DNA from: Exiguobacterium sp. s48
GTDB taxonomy: Bacteria; Bacillota; Bacilli; Exiguobacteriales; Exiguobacteriaceae
Assembly (NCBI RefSeq): GCF_018617395.1
Contig: NZ_JACSKC010000001.1
Coordinates: 1,612,001 to 1,676,000 of the forward strand
DNA: 64,000 nucleotides
Reading direction: 5' to 3'
Below are positions 1 to 6,873 of the stretch, in pieces. Each line of letters starts with the position of its first letter. The first letter of the stretch is position 1. Under the pieces are notes generated by a model. The model searched no databases. It saw only the letters and a list, made by a program, of their open reading frames with translations, and had not been told where the DNA came from. Position numbers and translations under genes: made by a program.

Positions 1-638
1 TCCCCAAATGCAAGTAGTTCCCCGTTCTTCAAGAACCACATGTCGTCACTCACCCGCCGTGCCTGGTCGAGATCATGGGTAATCCAAATGACGGTCACGC
101 CGTACGATTGTTGCAGTTTTCGAATGAGTCGCTCGATCTCTTTCACCGTCCGGTAATCAAGGCTCGCCGTGATCTCATCGAGCAAGAGCACGTCCGGTTT
201 ATTGACGAGTGTCCGCGCGATGGCGACCCGGCTCCGTTCCCCACCCGACAGTGATTTGATGGGTTGGTCGAGGAGCGCCTCACTCAAGTCGACGCGATGG
301 AGCAATTCGGCAGCCCGGTCGCGGTCAAGTGTCTCGTCGAAGATGGCTTTCGGGAGATTCAAGTTGTCGTACACCGTCCCTTGAATCATCGGCGCGCTTT
401 GGAACGCCATCCCAATTTTCTTTCGTAGCTCGAGGATGTCCATCTCCGCGATGTCTTCCCCTTTAAATAAAATCGTGCCCGTGTCCGGTGACAGCAATCC
501 GTTGATATGCTTCAGACACGTCGTCTTGCCGGCGCCGCTCGGTCCGACGAACGTCGTGATCCGTCCTTCCCGGAACGTCCCGGACACATGGTGCAGGATG
601 TCTTGATGACTCACATCTTTGAATTCAATGATTGACAT
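1..638 (-). CDS. ABC transporter ATP-binding protein, FetA/YjkB-like (partial, 3' end outside window)
   Basis: ATPase subunit of an ABC transporter. About 212 residues are visible and the C-terminus runs off the window edge. The translation begins MSIIEFKDVS. It contains a Walker A motif (VGPSGAGKTT), a Q-loop (MAFQSAPM), the signature SLSGGERSR, a Walker B (DVLLLDEITASLD) and the switch His (WITHDLDQ). Compact ATPases of this form resemble FetA/YbbL and B. subtilis YjkB, which pair with a FetB-type permease. The partner would lie to the left of the window, so the substrate (iron or another solute) is a guess. An AGGAGG ribosome site sits just before the ATG at 638. Upstream, 639-762 holds only a short hairpin and no clear gene. 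Confidence 0.85.
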   Translation of the reverse strand, partial: MSIIEFKDVSHQDILHHVSGTFREGRITTFVGPSGAGKTTCLKHINGLLSPDTGTILFKGEDIAEMDILELRKKIGMAFQSAPMIQGTVYDNLNLPKAIFDETLDRDRAAELLHRVDLSEALLDQPIKSLSGGERSRVAIARTLVNKPDVLLLDEITASLDYRTVKEIERLIRKLQQSYGVTVIWITHDLDQARRVSDDMWFLKNGELLAFG

Positions 639-762
639 GCTTCTCTCGCCTCCTGGTTCTAGTGTACAAAAAAGAGAGGATAAGGTGGTCCAGAATGCAG
701 TCTGGAATCGGCTGTCCAAGAAAATCAATCATTAGCAGTTTACTGTTTCGGTATGTACATTT

Positions 763-1173
763 CTAAGGCAGAAATGGTGGAGGAAGGATTTGAGTCATTT
801 CTTCTTTCAATTCCTCTTTGAATCTATTTATTTCACAATTATTCATATAAAAGATTAATTCACGTGGTTTACCTGTCTGGAAACGGAGCATGAACCTATA
901 AAGAATTACCTCTTCACGTTCAATTGTCATACTAAAAATCGGTTCAACAGGATTGAGAATGAATTTGTTCAGTTCTCCATCTAACATGAGCGCAATTTGT
1001 GAAATCAGATATTCATACTCCGATTTCATGAGTAAAGCACCAAAAAAATGAAAACTCCCTCTCGATTCGACCGATAACGCTAACGTTGAAAAAATAAATG
1101 GATCGTCTTCCTTTTCTTCATATTTTCGAGGAAAGAGTTCAAAAAACAATCCAGCACGCTCTACAATCGCCAT
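763..1173 (-). CDS. Hypothetical protein, 136 aa, immunity-protein-like
   Basis: I do not recognise this protein with confidence. It is a single soluble domain without signal peptide or membrane segment and ends in a proline-rich PPPFLP. The layout (a Leu-rich helix, a stretch ending in NPVEPIFSM, alternating strands, then an acidic helix with EELKEE) is reminiscent of small WapI-type immunity proteins that sit beside contact-dependent toxins. That likeness is from memory of the fold pattern only. No toxin gene is next to it. It follows the 134-aa gene by 32 nt on the same strand, so the two are probably cotranscribed. The sequence looks richer in A+T than the flanking genes, which could mean horizontal origin. 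Confidence 0.55.
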   Translation of the reverse strand: MAIVERAGLFFELFPRKYEEKEDDPFIFSTLALSVESRGSFHFFGALLMKSEYEYLISQIALMLDGELNKFILNPVEPIFSMTIEREEVILYRFMLRFQTGKPRELIFYMNNCEINRFKEELKEEMTQILPPPFLP

Positions 1174-1205
1174 TCCTTACACCTTCTTTGCAAATAAAAT
1201 CTATG

Positions 1206-1610
1206 CTAGATCATCTTTGTTATTGCTGGAGGATCAGCGGATAGCACTTCAATCACATCATTTGATGTAAGAAAAACATAGTGTTCCACTTCAACTATGC
1301 CCTCATACCGCTCCAAAGATTCTTGGGCAAACCATTCCAGATAACTAGAATTTTTCATTTTGAATAACGTCCAATTCCCGTACTCAAGATGTGCATAATG
1401 CTGATGCAGATGCTCTAACATCCTCAATCGTGAACCCTCATCCGAGTTTCGATAAGAAAGTACAAGACCATCAAACAGAAATGAATATTTCTGCCCTTCG
1501 GTTTCGCCCCTTAAGATAATTCGCAAAGAATCTCCATCGTCCAATAGTGACTCTTTGTACAGACGTGCCGGCATAGACTCTAACGGAATCCATTTTTCCC
1601 ATTCATTCAT
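1206..1610 (-). CDS. Hypothetical protein, 134 aa, immunity-protein-like
   Basis: Small soluble protein starting MNEWEKWIPLESMPARLY and carrying WTLFKMKNSSYLEWF and a C-terminal DVIEVLSADPP. I recall this arrangement (WEKW, LY, a short acidic loop, RIIL, a NSSY-type motif, then EHY and VLS..PP) in small Bacillales proteins found near WapA or LXG polymorphic toxins, where they are presumed immunity proteins. No homology search was possible, so this is weak. The start is set by a GGGGGAAGC ribosome site. It lies between the 28-aa membrane peptide and the 136-aa gene, all on the minus strand. A nucleic-acid or sugar enzyme function is not supported by any motif. Confidence 0.55.
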   Translation of the reverse strand: MNEWEKWIPLESMPARLYKESLLDDGDSLRIILRGETEGQKYSFLFDGLVLSYRNSDEGSRLRMLEHLHQHYAHLEYGNWTLFKMKNSSYLEWFAQESLERYEGIVEVEHYVFLTSNDVIEVLSADPPAITKMI

Positions 1611-1645
1611 CTAGCTTCCCCCACTCGTCATTCATTCACTTGAAT

Positions 1646-1732
1646 TTATTCTCTTCGATCTTTTGAGAGAATTCCCAACCCTAACAGTAAGAGACCTAAA
1701 ATTAACACACCAACAAATGTAGTTACGGTCAT
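1646..1732 (-). CDS. Possible 28-aa single-span membrane peptide
   Basis: A short reading frame starting MTVTTFVGVL, continuing as an almost pure Leu/Ile/Gly/Val segment and ending SKDRRE. It has one predicted membrane helix (about residues 5-22) followed by a charged tail, the positive-inside pattern of a type II small membrane protein. A well-placed ribosome site (GAAAGGTG, 7 nt spacing) precedes the ATG, which is the main reason to believe it. The size and shape resemble type I toxin or holin-like peptides and also regulatory small membrane proteins. No antisense RNA is evident by eye. The 60-codon frame that overlaps it lacks a ribosome site and a plausible protein composition. Confidence 0.45.
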   Translation of the reverse strand: MTVTTFVGVLILGLLLLGLGILSKDRRE

Positions 1733-1801
1733 ATTTCGTCACCTTTCGAATCATGTCATCTGTTACAACATTCGAGTTATATTTTGAAATCCCTTGTCCG
1801 T

Positions 1802-1934
1802 CTAATGTGTTCATTTCCTACTCATTTCCTTGATAAACATAGTCATCTCAGAACAAAATGAACATGTTTATCGCGTTTAAACATGTTCATTTATCCTTAA
1901 ACATAGTCATTTCCACTCAAAATGACCATATTTC
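1802..1934. repeat. Array of a 13-bp motif, TAAACATRKTCAT, in five regular copies
   Basis: Copies lie at 1834-1846 (+), 1858-1870 (-), 1878-1890 (+), 1898-1910 (+) and 1922-1934 (-, about 11 of 13 matches). A weaker 9 of 13 copy is at 1802-1814. Start-to-start spacings are 24, 20, 20 and 24 bp, so the array is nearly mirror symmetric. The copies at 1858-1870 and 1878-1890 form a perfect 13-bp inverted repeat with a 7-nt loop. The 1834/1858 and 1898/1922 pairs form dyads with identical 11-nt gaps. It lies upstream of the minus-strand small genes, so it is probably a multi-site operator. No protein is known to me that binds it. Confidence 0.75.
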
Positions 1935-1957
1935 TTTTTGTTACAGGTTAAACGAAC

Positions 1958-1999
1958 AAAGCGCTCGACCGTTTCCATACGAAACAGTCGGGCGCTTTT
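1958..1999 (-). terminator. Rho-independent terminator after the GntR gene
   Basis: A long stem with arms AAAGCGCTCGACCGTTTC and its near-complement lies directly after the stop codon of the GntR regulator. It has a 5-nt loop. The U-run on the minus strand is short and interrupted. Confidence 0.75.
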
Positions 2000-2000
2000 G

Positions 2001-2717
2001 TTAATTATAATCCCGTTCGATGACGAAGCTCGTCTTGTCCCCGCGGAAGTAGGAGCGTGAGTATTCAATCGCTCGTCCCGACTCATCCTCTGTCACCGTC
2101 TCGATATGGAAGCACGGCGACCCGAGTGGACAATCGAGGAGTGCACTCACCTTCTCGTCAGCTAAGGCAATCTCCAGTGCTTCCGTCGTCTTGGCGACAT
2201 GGACGTCGTGGACCTCGGCCAGTGTGCGGAAGAGCGAATGCTCAGCCTGTTCCTTCGTGATCCCCGGTGCAATCTGCCATGGGATGAACGAGACCTCATA
2301 CTGCGTCGGTTCCCCGTCCGCATGACGGATCCGCTCAATCTTTTGAATCGGCGCATTGTCTTCCGCTTCAAATACCGAAGCGATTTGACCAGATGCCGAG
2401 ATGACCGAGATGTCGATCAAGGCGACTTGCCCACGTTTCCCTTGAACGGCAAGTTGGGCCGCATAGTTGTTCGGCGTATACGACAACGTTTGTTGTACTT
2501 TCTTCCCGGCGACGAACGTCCCGCGACCTTGTTGACGGACCAGATACCCTTCCGTCGTCAACTGATTGAGGGCACCCCGTACCGTCGTGCGGCTCACATC
2601 GAACTCTTCACAAAGCGCGTACTCGGTCGGAAATTTTTCCCCTTCTTTATAGTGCCCACTCTTGATGCGGGACAACAGTTCATCCTTGATTGCGGTTTGG
2701 AGCGTCGATTGCGACAT
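2001..2717 (-). CDS. GntR-family (HutC/UTRA type) repressor of the adjacent PTS operon
   Basis: 238-residue transcription regulator. The N-terminal winged helix (about residues 8-72) carries the GntR signature FPTEYALCEEFDVSRTTVR and ends with the wing GYLVRQQGRGTFV. The C-terminal half (about 90-235) is a UTRA effector domain of the kind that binds phosphorylated sugars. The ATG at 2717 is chosen because GGAGATGGAGGT sits directly upstream; an in-frame extension toward 2786 would run into the operator. It is divergent from the GH4/PTS operon starting at 2892, so the likely job is repression of that operon, relieved by a sugar phosphate such as a disaccharide-6-phosphate. Confidence 0.88.
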   Translation of the reverse strand: MSQSTLQTAIKDELLSRIKSGHYKEGEKFPTEYALCEEFDVSRTTVRGALNQLTTEGYLVRQQGRGTFVAGKKVQQTLSYTPNNYAAQLAVQGKRGQVALIDISVISASGQIASVFEAEDNAPIQKIERIRHADGEPTQYEVSFIPWQIAPGITKEQAEHSLFRTLAEVHDVHVAKTTEALEIALADEKVSALLDCPLGSPCFHIETVTEDESGRAIEYSRSYFRGDKTSFVIERDYN

Positions 2718-2779
2718 ACCTCCATCTCCTTTACGTTGGGTTGGTTCCTTTATTGTGATACAGCAAGCATACAAATGCA

Positions 2780-2801
2780 AATACAAAAACTTATTTGTAT
2801 T
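2780..2801. promoter_or_regulatory. Palindromic operator for the GntR regulator
   Basis: AATACAAA, a 6-nt spacer, then TTTGTATT gives perfect 8-bp arms. A third half-site TTTGTATT follows at 2803-2810. The site lies in the divergent region between the regulator and the PTS operon, where a GntR/HutC repressor would bind to control both. Confidence 0.7.
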
Positions 2802-2859
2802 ATTTGTATTTTTTATATTGCGGTAAGTTGTATCATTTGTTATATTTGTTACGACAAAA

Positions 2860-2873
2860 AGAAATCGCTTTCA
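2860..2873 (+). promoter_or_regulatory. Catabolite-responsive element (cre) for CcpA
   Basis: AGAAATCGCTTTCA matches the Bacillus cre consensus TGWAANCGNTNWCA at 13 of 14 positions. It lies 18 nt upstream of the GH4 start codon, between the promoter region and the ribosome site, where bound CcpA would act as a roadblock. Confidence 0.7.
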
Positions 2874-2891
2874 AAAGGAGGAGTTGGCACT

Positions 2892-4211
2892 ATGGCAGTC
2901 AAGGTCGTCATCATCGGCGGTGGGTCCAGTTACACCCCAGAAATCATCGAAGGATTGATTGATCGACAGGCAACGTTCCCCGTTCGGGAGATCGTGCTCG
3001 TCGATATCGAAGAAGGGAGGGAAAAACTAGAGATTGTCGGTCGTCTCGCTCAGCGGATGATTGAAAAGGCAAACGCCGAGATCACACTCAGTTGGACGCT
3101 CGATCGAAGAGCCGCACTCGTCGGCGCAGATTTTGTATCCACACAGATTCGGGTCGGTGGACTCAAGGCACGCGCGCTCGATGAACGCATCCCGCTCAAG
3201 CATGGCTTCATCGGGCAAGAGACGAATGGCGCAGGCGGATTATTCAAAGCGTTCCGTACTATCCCCGTCTTGATCGACTTGGCAAACGAAGTCGCCGAGA
3301 TTTGTCCGGACGCCTGGCTCGTCAACTTCACCAATCCGGCGGGCATCGTCACCGAGGCCGTACTCAAGCACTCATCTCATAAGAAGGTCATCGGTGTCTG
3401 CAACATCCCGTTCAACATGCGAAACTCGGTCGCTGAGATCCTCGAGACGCCTGTCGAACGAGTCGCGATTGAATTTATTGGATTGAACCACTTCGTCTTC
3501 GGCCGTCACGTATGGGTCGACGGCGTGGACCGGACGAGTGACGTCCTCGCCTCGCTCAACGCAGGCAACGACTATTCGCCGGCGAACATCGTCGGGCTCG
3601 GTTGGAGCGAATCGTTCCTATCGTCACTCGGTATGTTACCGAACCCGTATCATCAGTACTACTTCCAGACGAAAGATGTGTTGAAGAAAGACCTCGAAGC
3701 GTACGAACAAAACGGCACCCGTGCCGAAGTCGTGCAAGAAGTCGAGGCGCAGTTGTTCGAGAAATACAAAGACGTCGATCTCGCCGTCAAACCGGAAGAG
3801 CTTGAAAAACGTGGAGGCGCCTACTATTCAGACGCTGCCTGCAATTTGATGGACTCGATTTACAACGACCGCGGTGACATCCAGACGGTCAACACGCTCA
3901 ATAACGGCACGATTCGGGATTTACCAGATGACGCGGTCATCGAAGTGAACGCCGTCATCACAAAGTCAGGTCCTCGCCCCGTCTCCATCGGCGCGTTGCC
4001 ACTACCGATCCGTGGGCTCATCACCAACTTAAAAACGTTTGAACAGCTCGCTATCCAGGCGGCTGTATCCGGTTCTTACGAGGACGCCTACCTTGCCTGC
4101 CTCATGAACCCGCTCATCCAGGACGAGAAACGGATTGATCCGCTTCTTAAAGAGCTGTTCACAGCGCACGAGGCGTACTTACCCCAATTTAAGAAGGAGG
4201 TTTATTCATGA
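2892..4211 (+). CDS. licH: Glycoside hydrolase family 4 6-phospho-beta-glucosidase
   Basis: 439-residue NAD- and metal-dependent GH4 enzyme that hydrolyses 6-phospho-disaccharides delivered by the PTS. Visible features are the N-terminal Rossmann loop IIGGGSSYTPE (residues 7-17), the NFTNPAG loop (145-151), and the expected metal ligands Cys170 (GVCNIP) and His200 (GLNHF). Length is normal for LicH/ChbF. The ATG at 2892 is preceded by AAAGGAGGAG. It overlaps the next gene by ATGA, so translation is coupled. With a cellobiose-type PTS and a ChbG-like protein in the operon, the substrate may be cellobiose-6-P or a chitobiose-6-P. GH4 members with alpha specificity usually look different around these loops. 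Confidence 0.9.
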   Translation: MAVKVVIIGGGSSYTPEIIEGLIDRQATFPVREIVLVDIEEGREKLEIVGRLAQRMIEKANAEITLSWTLDRRAALVGADFVSTQIRVGGLKARALDERIPLKHGFIGQETNGAGGLFKAFRTIPVLIDLANEVAEICPDAWLVNFTNPAGIVTEAVLKHSSHKKVIGVCNIPFNMRNSVAEILETPVERVAIEFIGLNHFVFGRHVWVDGVDRTSDVLASLNAGNDYSPANIVGLGWSESFLSSLGMLPNPYHQYYFQTKDVLKKDLEAYEQNGTRAEVVQEVEAQLFEKYKDVDLAVKPEELEKRGGAYYSDAACNLMDSIYNDRGDIQTVNTLNNGTIRDLPDDAVIEVNAVITKSGPRPVSIGALPLPIRGLITNLKTFEQLAIQAAVSGSYEDAYLACLMNPLIQDEKRIDPLLKELFTAHEAYLPQFKKEVYS

Positions 4212-5527
4212 ACAAGTTTATTGAAATCGCGGGACGCATCGGGTCCCAAAGGCACTTAGTCGCCATCCGTGACGGATTCGTTTCCGTCATGCCACTCATC
4301 ATCGTTGGGTCGCTCGCGGTCCTCATCAACAACTTCCCAGCCGTCAACATCGGTGGTCTCTCACTCGACTTCGTCGGATCGATGAACAGTATGTTTGGCG
4401 AAGGCAACTGGCAAGGACTCGGTGGTAGTATTTGGAACGCGTCCTTCGCGATACTCGGGCTCCTGATCGCCTTCTCAATCGGGTATAACTTGGCCCGTTC
4501 ATACGGGATTGACGGGCTCGCGGCGGGGATCTTGTCGCTCGCTTCGTATATCATGCTCGTACCGGTCACTGAAGACTGGGGTCTCAACTTCGCATGGCTC
4601 GGCGCACAAGGACTCTTCGTCGCCATCATCGTATCGATTGTCGTCACAGAAATGTTCCGCTACCTCATCAATACGAAACTGACGATCAAGATGCCGGAAG
4701 GTGTACCAGGTGGGGTCACCCGTTCATTCCAAGCGCTCATCCCATCGATGATCATCTTGACGGTCGTCGCAGGATTCCAGCTCTTCATGACGCTTGTCGT
4801 AGAACTCAGTGTATTTGAAGTCATCTTTAAAGCAATTCAACAACCGCTCCAAGGATTCGGCGACTCACTCCCCGCTGCCTTGCTCATCGCCTTCTTGAAC
4901 CACATCCTTTGGTTCTTCGGGCTTCACGGGACGAACATCATCGGCTCGGTCATCGAACCGGTCTATCTCCCGCTCATCGAGCAAAACTTGGCTGCCTTCC
5001 AAGCCGGAACGTCAGCGTTTGATGTACCGTACACAGTCACAAAACCATTCTTGGATGCATTCGTCTTCATGGGTGGATCGGGTACGACGTTCGCACTCTT
5101 GCTCGCCATCTTCATCGTCGTCCGCAAACAACGGAATCACCCGTATCATCAAGTCGCCAAACTATCGACACCAGCTGGACTCTTCAACATCAACGAACCG
5201 GTCATCTTCGGTCTTCCGATCGTACTGAACCCGATCATGCTCGTACCGTTCATCTTAGTGCCGGTCACGCTCACGATCATCTCGTACGTCGCGCTCTCGA
5301 CAGGCATGGTTCCGAAGACGGTCGCCATCGTCCCTTGGACAACCCCACCGATCATCAGTGGCTATTTGGTCACAGGCGGTAGCGTCCGCGGTGTCTTGCT
5401 TCAAATCGTGAACTTGTCGATTGCGACAGCGATGTATATTCCATTCGTCATGGCAGGAGCGAAGGCGATGACAGCCGAAATCAATAAAAATAAAGCTGCG
5501 ACTGAGGAAGGAGAAAAGATTTCGTGA
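4208..5527 (+). CDS. licC: PTS system cellobiose/lichenan-family EIIC permease
   Basis: 439-residue integral membrane transporter of the lactose/cellobiose (Lac) PTS family. It begins MNKFIEIAGRIGSQRHLVAIRDGF, a signature of CelB/LicC/ChbC proteins, followed by about ten hydrophobic segments. Sugar-binding regions of the family are visible as LWFFGLHGTNIIG and the loop FNINEPVIFGLP. It carries the sugar across the membrane while the separate EIIB phosphorylates it. It overlaps the GH4 gene upstream and the EIIA gene downstream by 4 nt each. No EIIA or EIIB domain is fused, consistent with the split genes that follow. Confidence 0.93.
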   Translation: MNKFIEIAGRIGSQRHLVAIRDGFVSVMPLIIVGSLAVLINNFPAVNIGGLSLDFVGSMNSMFGEGNWQGLGGSIWNASFAILGLLIAFSIGYNLARSYGIDGLAAGILSLASYIMLVPVTEDWGLNFAWLGAQGLFVAIIVSIVVTEMFRYLINTKLTIKMPEGVPGGVTRSFQALIPSMIILTVVAGFQLFMTLVVELSVFEVIFKAIQQPLQGFGDSLPAALLIAFLNHILWFFGLHGTNIIGSVIEPVYLPLIEQNLAAFQAGTSAFDVPYTVTKPFLDAFVFMGGSGTTFALLLAIFIVVRKQRNHPYHQVAKLSTPAGLFNINEPVIFGLPIVLNPIMLVPFILVPVTLTIISYVALSTGMVPKTVAIVPWTTPPIISGYLVTGGSVRGVLLQIVNLSIATAMYIPFVMAGAKAMTAEINKNKAATEEGEKIS

Positions 5528-5856
5528 AAACCGAAACCATTCAAGAACTCTCATTTATGATTATCTTACATGCCGGAAATGCACGCTCATCTGCATTTGA
5601 GGCCATCGCTGCCGCGAAACGCGGTGAAGCGGACGAAGCGGCGGCAAAGTTGAAAGAAGCCGATGCGGCCTTCTTGGACGCACACAAACTACAAACGGAG
5701 CTGTTACAAGAAGAGGCACGGGGGACGACGAGCGACATGAGCGTCCTCCTCGTCCACGCGCAAGACCATCTCATGACGGCGATGACCGTGAAAGAGCTCG
5801 CCGTCGAAATGATTGACATGATCACCCGTTTGAATCGATTGGAGGAAACGACATGA
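5524..5856 (+). CDS. licA: PTS lactose/cellobiose-family EIIA component
   Basis: 110-residue cytoplasmic phosphocarrier that forms an all-helical trimer in this family. The phosphorylated histidine is His78 in LLVHAQDH, and His82 four residues later is the usual partner. Length matches LicA/ChbA/LacF. It takes phosphate from HPr and passes it to EIIB encoded next. Translation starts at a GTG that overlaps the EIIC stop codon, so coupling is likely. The gene overlaps EIIB by 4 nt. Confidence 0.93.
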   Translation: MKTETIQELSFMIILHAGNARSSAFEAIAAAKRGEADEAAAKLKEADAAFLDAHKLQTELLQEEARGTTSDMSVLLVHAQDHLMTAMTVKELAVEMIDMITRLNRLEETT

Positions 5857-6146
5857 ACATCTTACTCGTCTGCTCGGCAGGAATGTCGACATCAATCTTA
5901 GTGGAAAAAATGCGGAAAGAAGCTGCCTCACGTGGACTCGACGCATCCATTGACGCGATTCCAGAGTCGCGCTTGAAAGAACAGTCGAACGTCGACGTCA
6001 TTTTGATCGGACCTCAAGTCCGCTATCTCGAAGGTAAAATCAAGTCGTCTGTCGACGTACCCGTCGCGGTCATCGACAACATGGCGTACGGGATGATGAA
6101 AGGTGACCTGGTCCTCGACCAGGCACTCGGTCTCGTCAATGCCTAA
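5853..6146 (+). CDS. licB: PTS lactose/cellobiose-family EIIB component
   Basis: 97-residue cytoplasmic phosphocarrier. The active-site Cys7 sits in LLVCSAGMSTS, the classic cellobiose EIIB P-loop, and the rest matches the small alpha/beta fold of LicB/ChbB (for example VDVILIGPQVRYLEGKI). It receives phosphate from EIIA and transfers it to the sugar on EIIC. It overlaps the EIIA gene by 4 nt and the following deacetylase gene by 8 nt. The order C-A-B is unusual relative to the common B-C-A order, but the gene set is complete. Confidence 0.94.
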   Translation: MNILLVCSAGMSTSILVEKMRKEAASRGLDASIDAIPESRLKEQSNVDVILIGPQVRYLEGKIKSSVDVPVAVIDNMAYGMMKGDLVLDQALGLVNA

Positions 6147-6834
6147 AACGTTCGTCCTGGTCAACGCTGATGATTTCGGATTGACGACAGGTGTGAACGC
6201 CGGCACCTTGGAGAGTCATCTAAATGGAATTGTCAATTCGGCGACGATGATCATGAACGGGTATGCCGTCGAGGAAGCGGTCCGGCTCGCGAAACAACAT
6301 CCGTCGCTCCGCGTCGGGGTCCATCTCGTCTTGTCTTGGGGCAAACCGCTCGCCGATACGAGTGCTCCCCTCACGAAAGAAGACGGCACGTTCCGCTACA
6401 CGAGCCGTTTCTTGACCGAGACACCACCTGACCCGGAGCTCGTCTATCTCGAGTGGAAAGCCCAGATCGAGGCGTTCCTTGCGACCGGACTTCCGCTCGA
6501 CCATCTTGACAGCCACCATCACATTCACGGATGGTGGGCACTGCAAGAGGTGATTGTCCGTCTCGCAAAAGAATATGACACGACGTTTCGGGCCTTAACG
6601 ACTCTTGGGACACGCCGGGACTTGTGGGTGACCGAACGGTTCAGTGATCAGTTCTATGCGGACGGCGTCTCCCATGCGACCCTCGACGCCATCGAACCAG
6701 GTGAATCCATCGAAGTGATGGTCCATCCGGCCGACCTCGATGATCGTCTTCCAAGCGTCACGTCTTACCTCGAGCCACGCCTCCTCGAAAAACAGGTGTT
6801 GGTCGATTATGAACGCCCCGACTGGTGGGCATGA
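6139..6834 (+). CDS. chbG: ChbG/YdjC-family carbohydrate deacetylase
   Basis: 231-residue metal-dependent deacetylase of the YdjC/ChbG family. Metal and catalytic residues are visible as ADDFG (Asp11, Asp12), His62 in VGVHLVL and the cluster DSHHHIH (124-130). In E. coli ChbG removes one acetyl group from chitobiose-6-phosphate so that the GH4 enzyme ChbF can hydrolyse it. Here it is the last gene of an operon that also has a GH4 enzyme and a cellobiose-type PTS, the same partnership. The start overlaps the EIIB gene by 8 nt. YdjC proteins also occur in purely cellobiose operons, so chitobiose use is inferred, not proven. Confidence 0.87.
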   Translation: MPKTFVLVNADDFGLTTGVNAGTLESHLNGIVNSATMIMNGYAVEEAVRLAKQHPSLRVGVHLVLSWGKPLADTSAPLTKEDGTFRYTSRFLTETPPDPELVYLEWKAQIEAFLATGLPLDHLDSHHHIHGWWALQEVIVRLAKEYDTTFRALTTLGTRRDLWVTERFSDQFYADGVSHATLDAIEPGESIEVMVHPADLDDRLPSVTSYLEPRLLEKQVLVDYERPDWWA

Positions 6835-6873
6835 CAAAAGCGGGTTCCCTTTCACGGGGACCCGCTTTTGTCA
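6832..6873. terminator. Bidirectional terminator between chbG and the P-loop gene
   Basis: Arms TGACAAAAGCGGG and CCCGCTTTTGTCA with flanking A and T runs. It serves the plus-strand PTS operon and the convergent minus-strand gene ending at 6871. Confidence 0.88.

Noticed and set aside
1632-1814. 60-codon minus-strand frame starting MNTLDGQG
   Set aside because: No ribosome site, low-complexity composition, and it overlaps the better supported 28-residue membrane peptide. Its start lies in a motif copy of the array.
1834-1934. CRISPR array or LexA boxes
   Set aside because: Units are only 13 bp, occur in both orientations and have 7-11 nt gaps without spacer diversity, so not CRISPR. GAACATGTTT has too short a gap for a Bacillus LexA box (GAAC-N4-GTTC).
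2199-2891. Upstream extension of the GH4 gene to 2199
   Set aside because: It would run antisense through the GntR gene and the operator. The ATG at 2892 has a strong ribosome site and matches family length.
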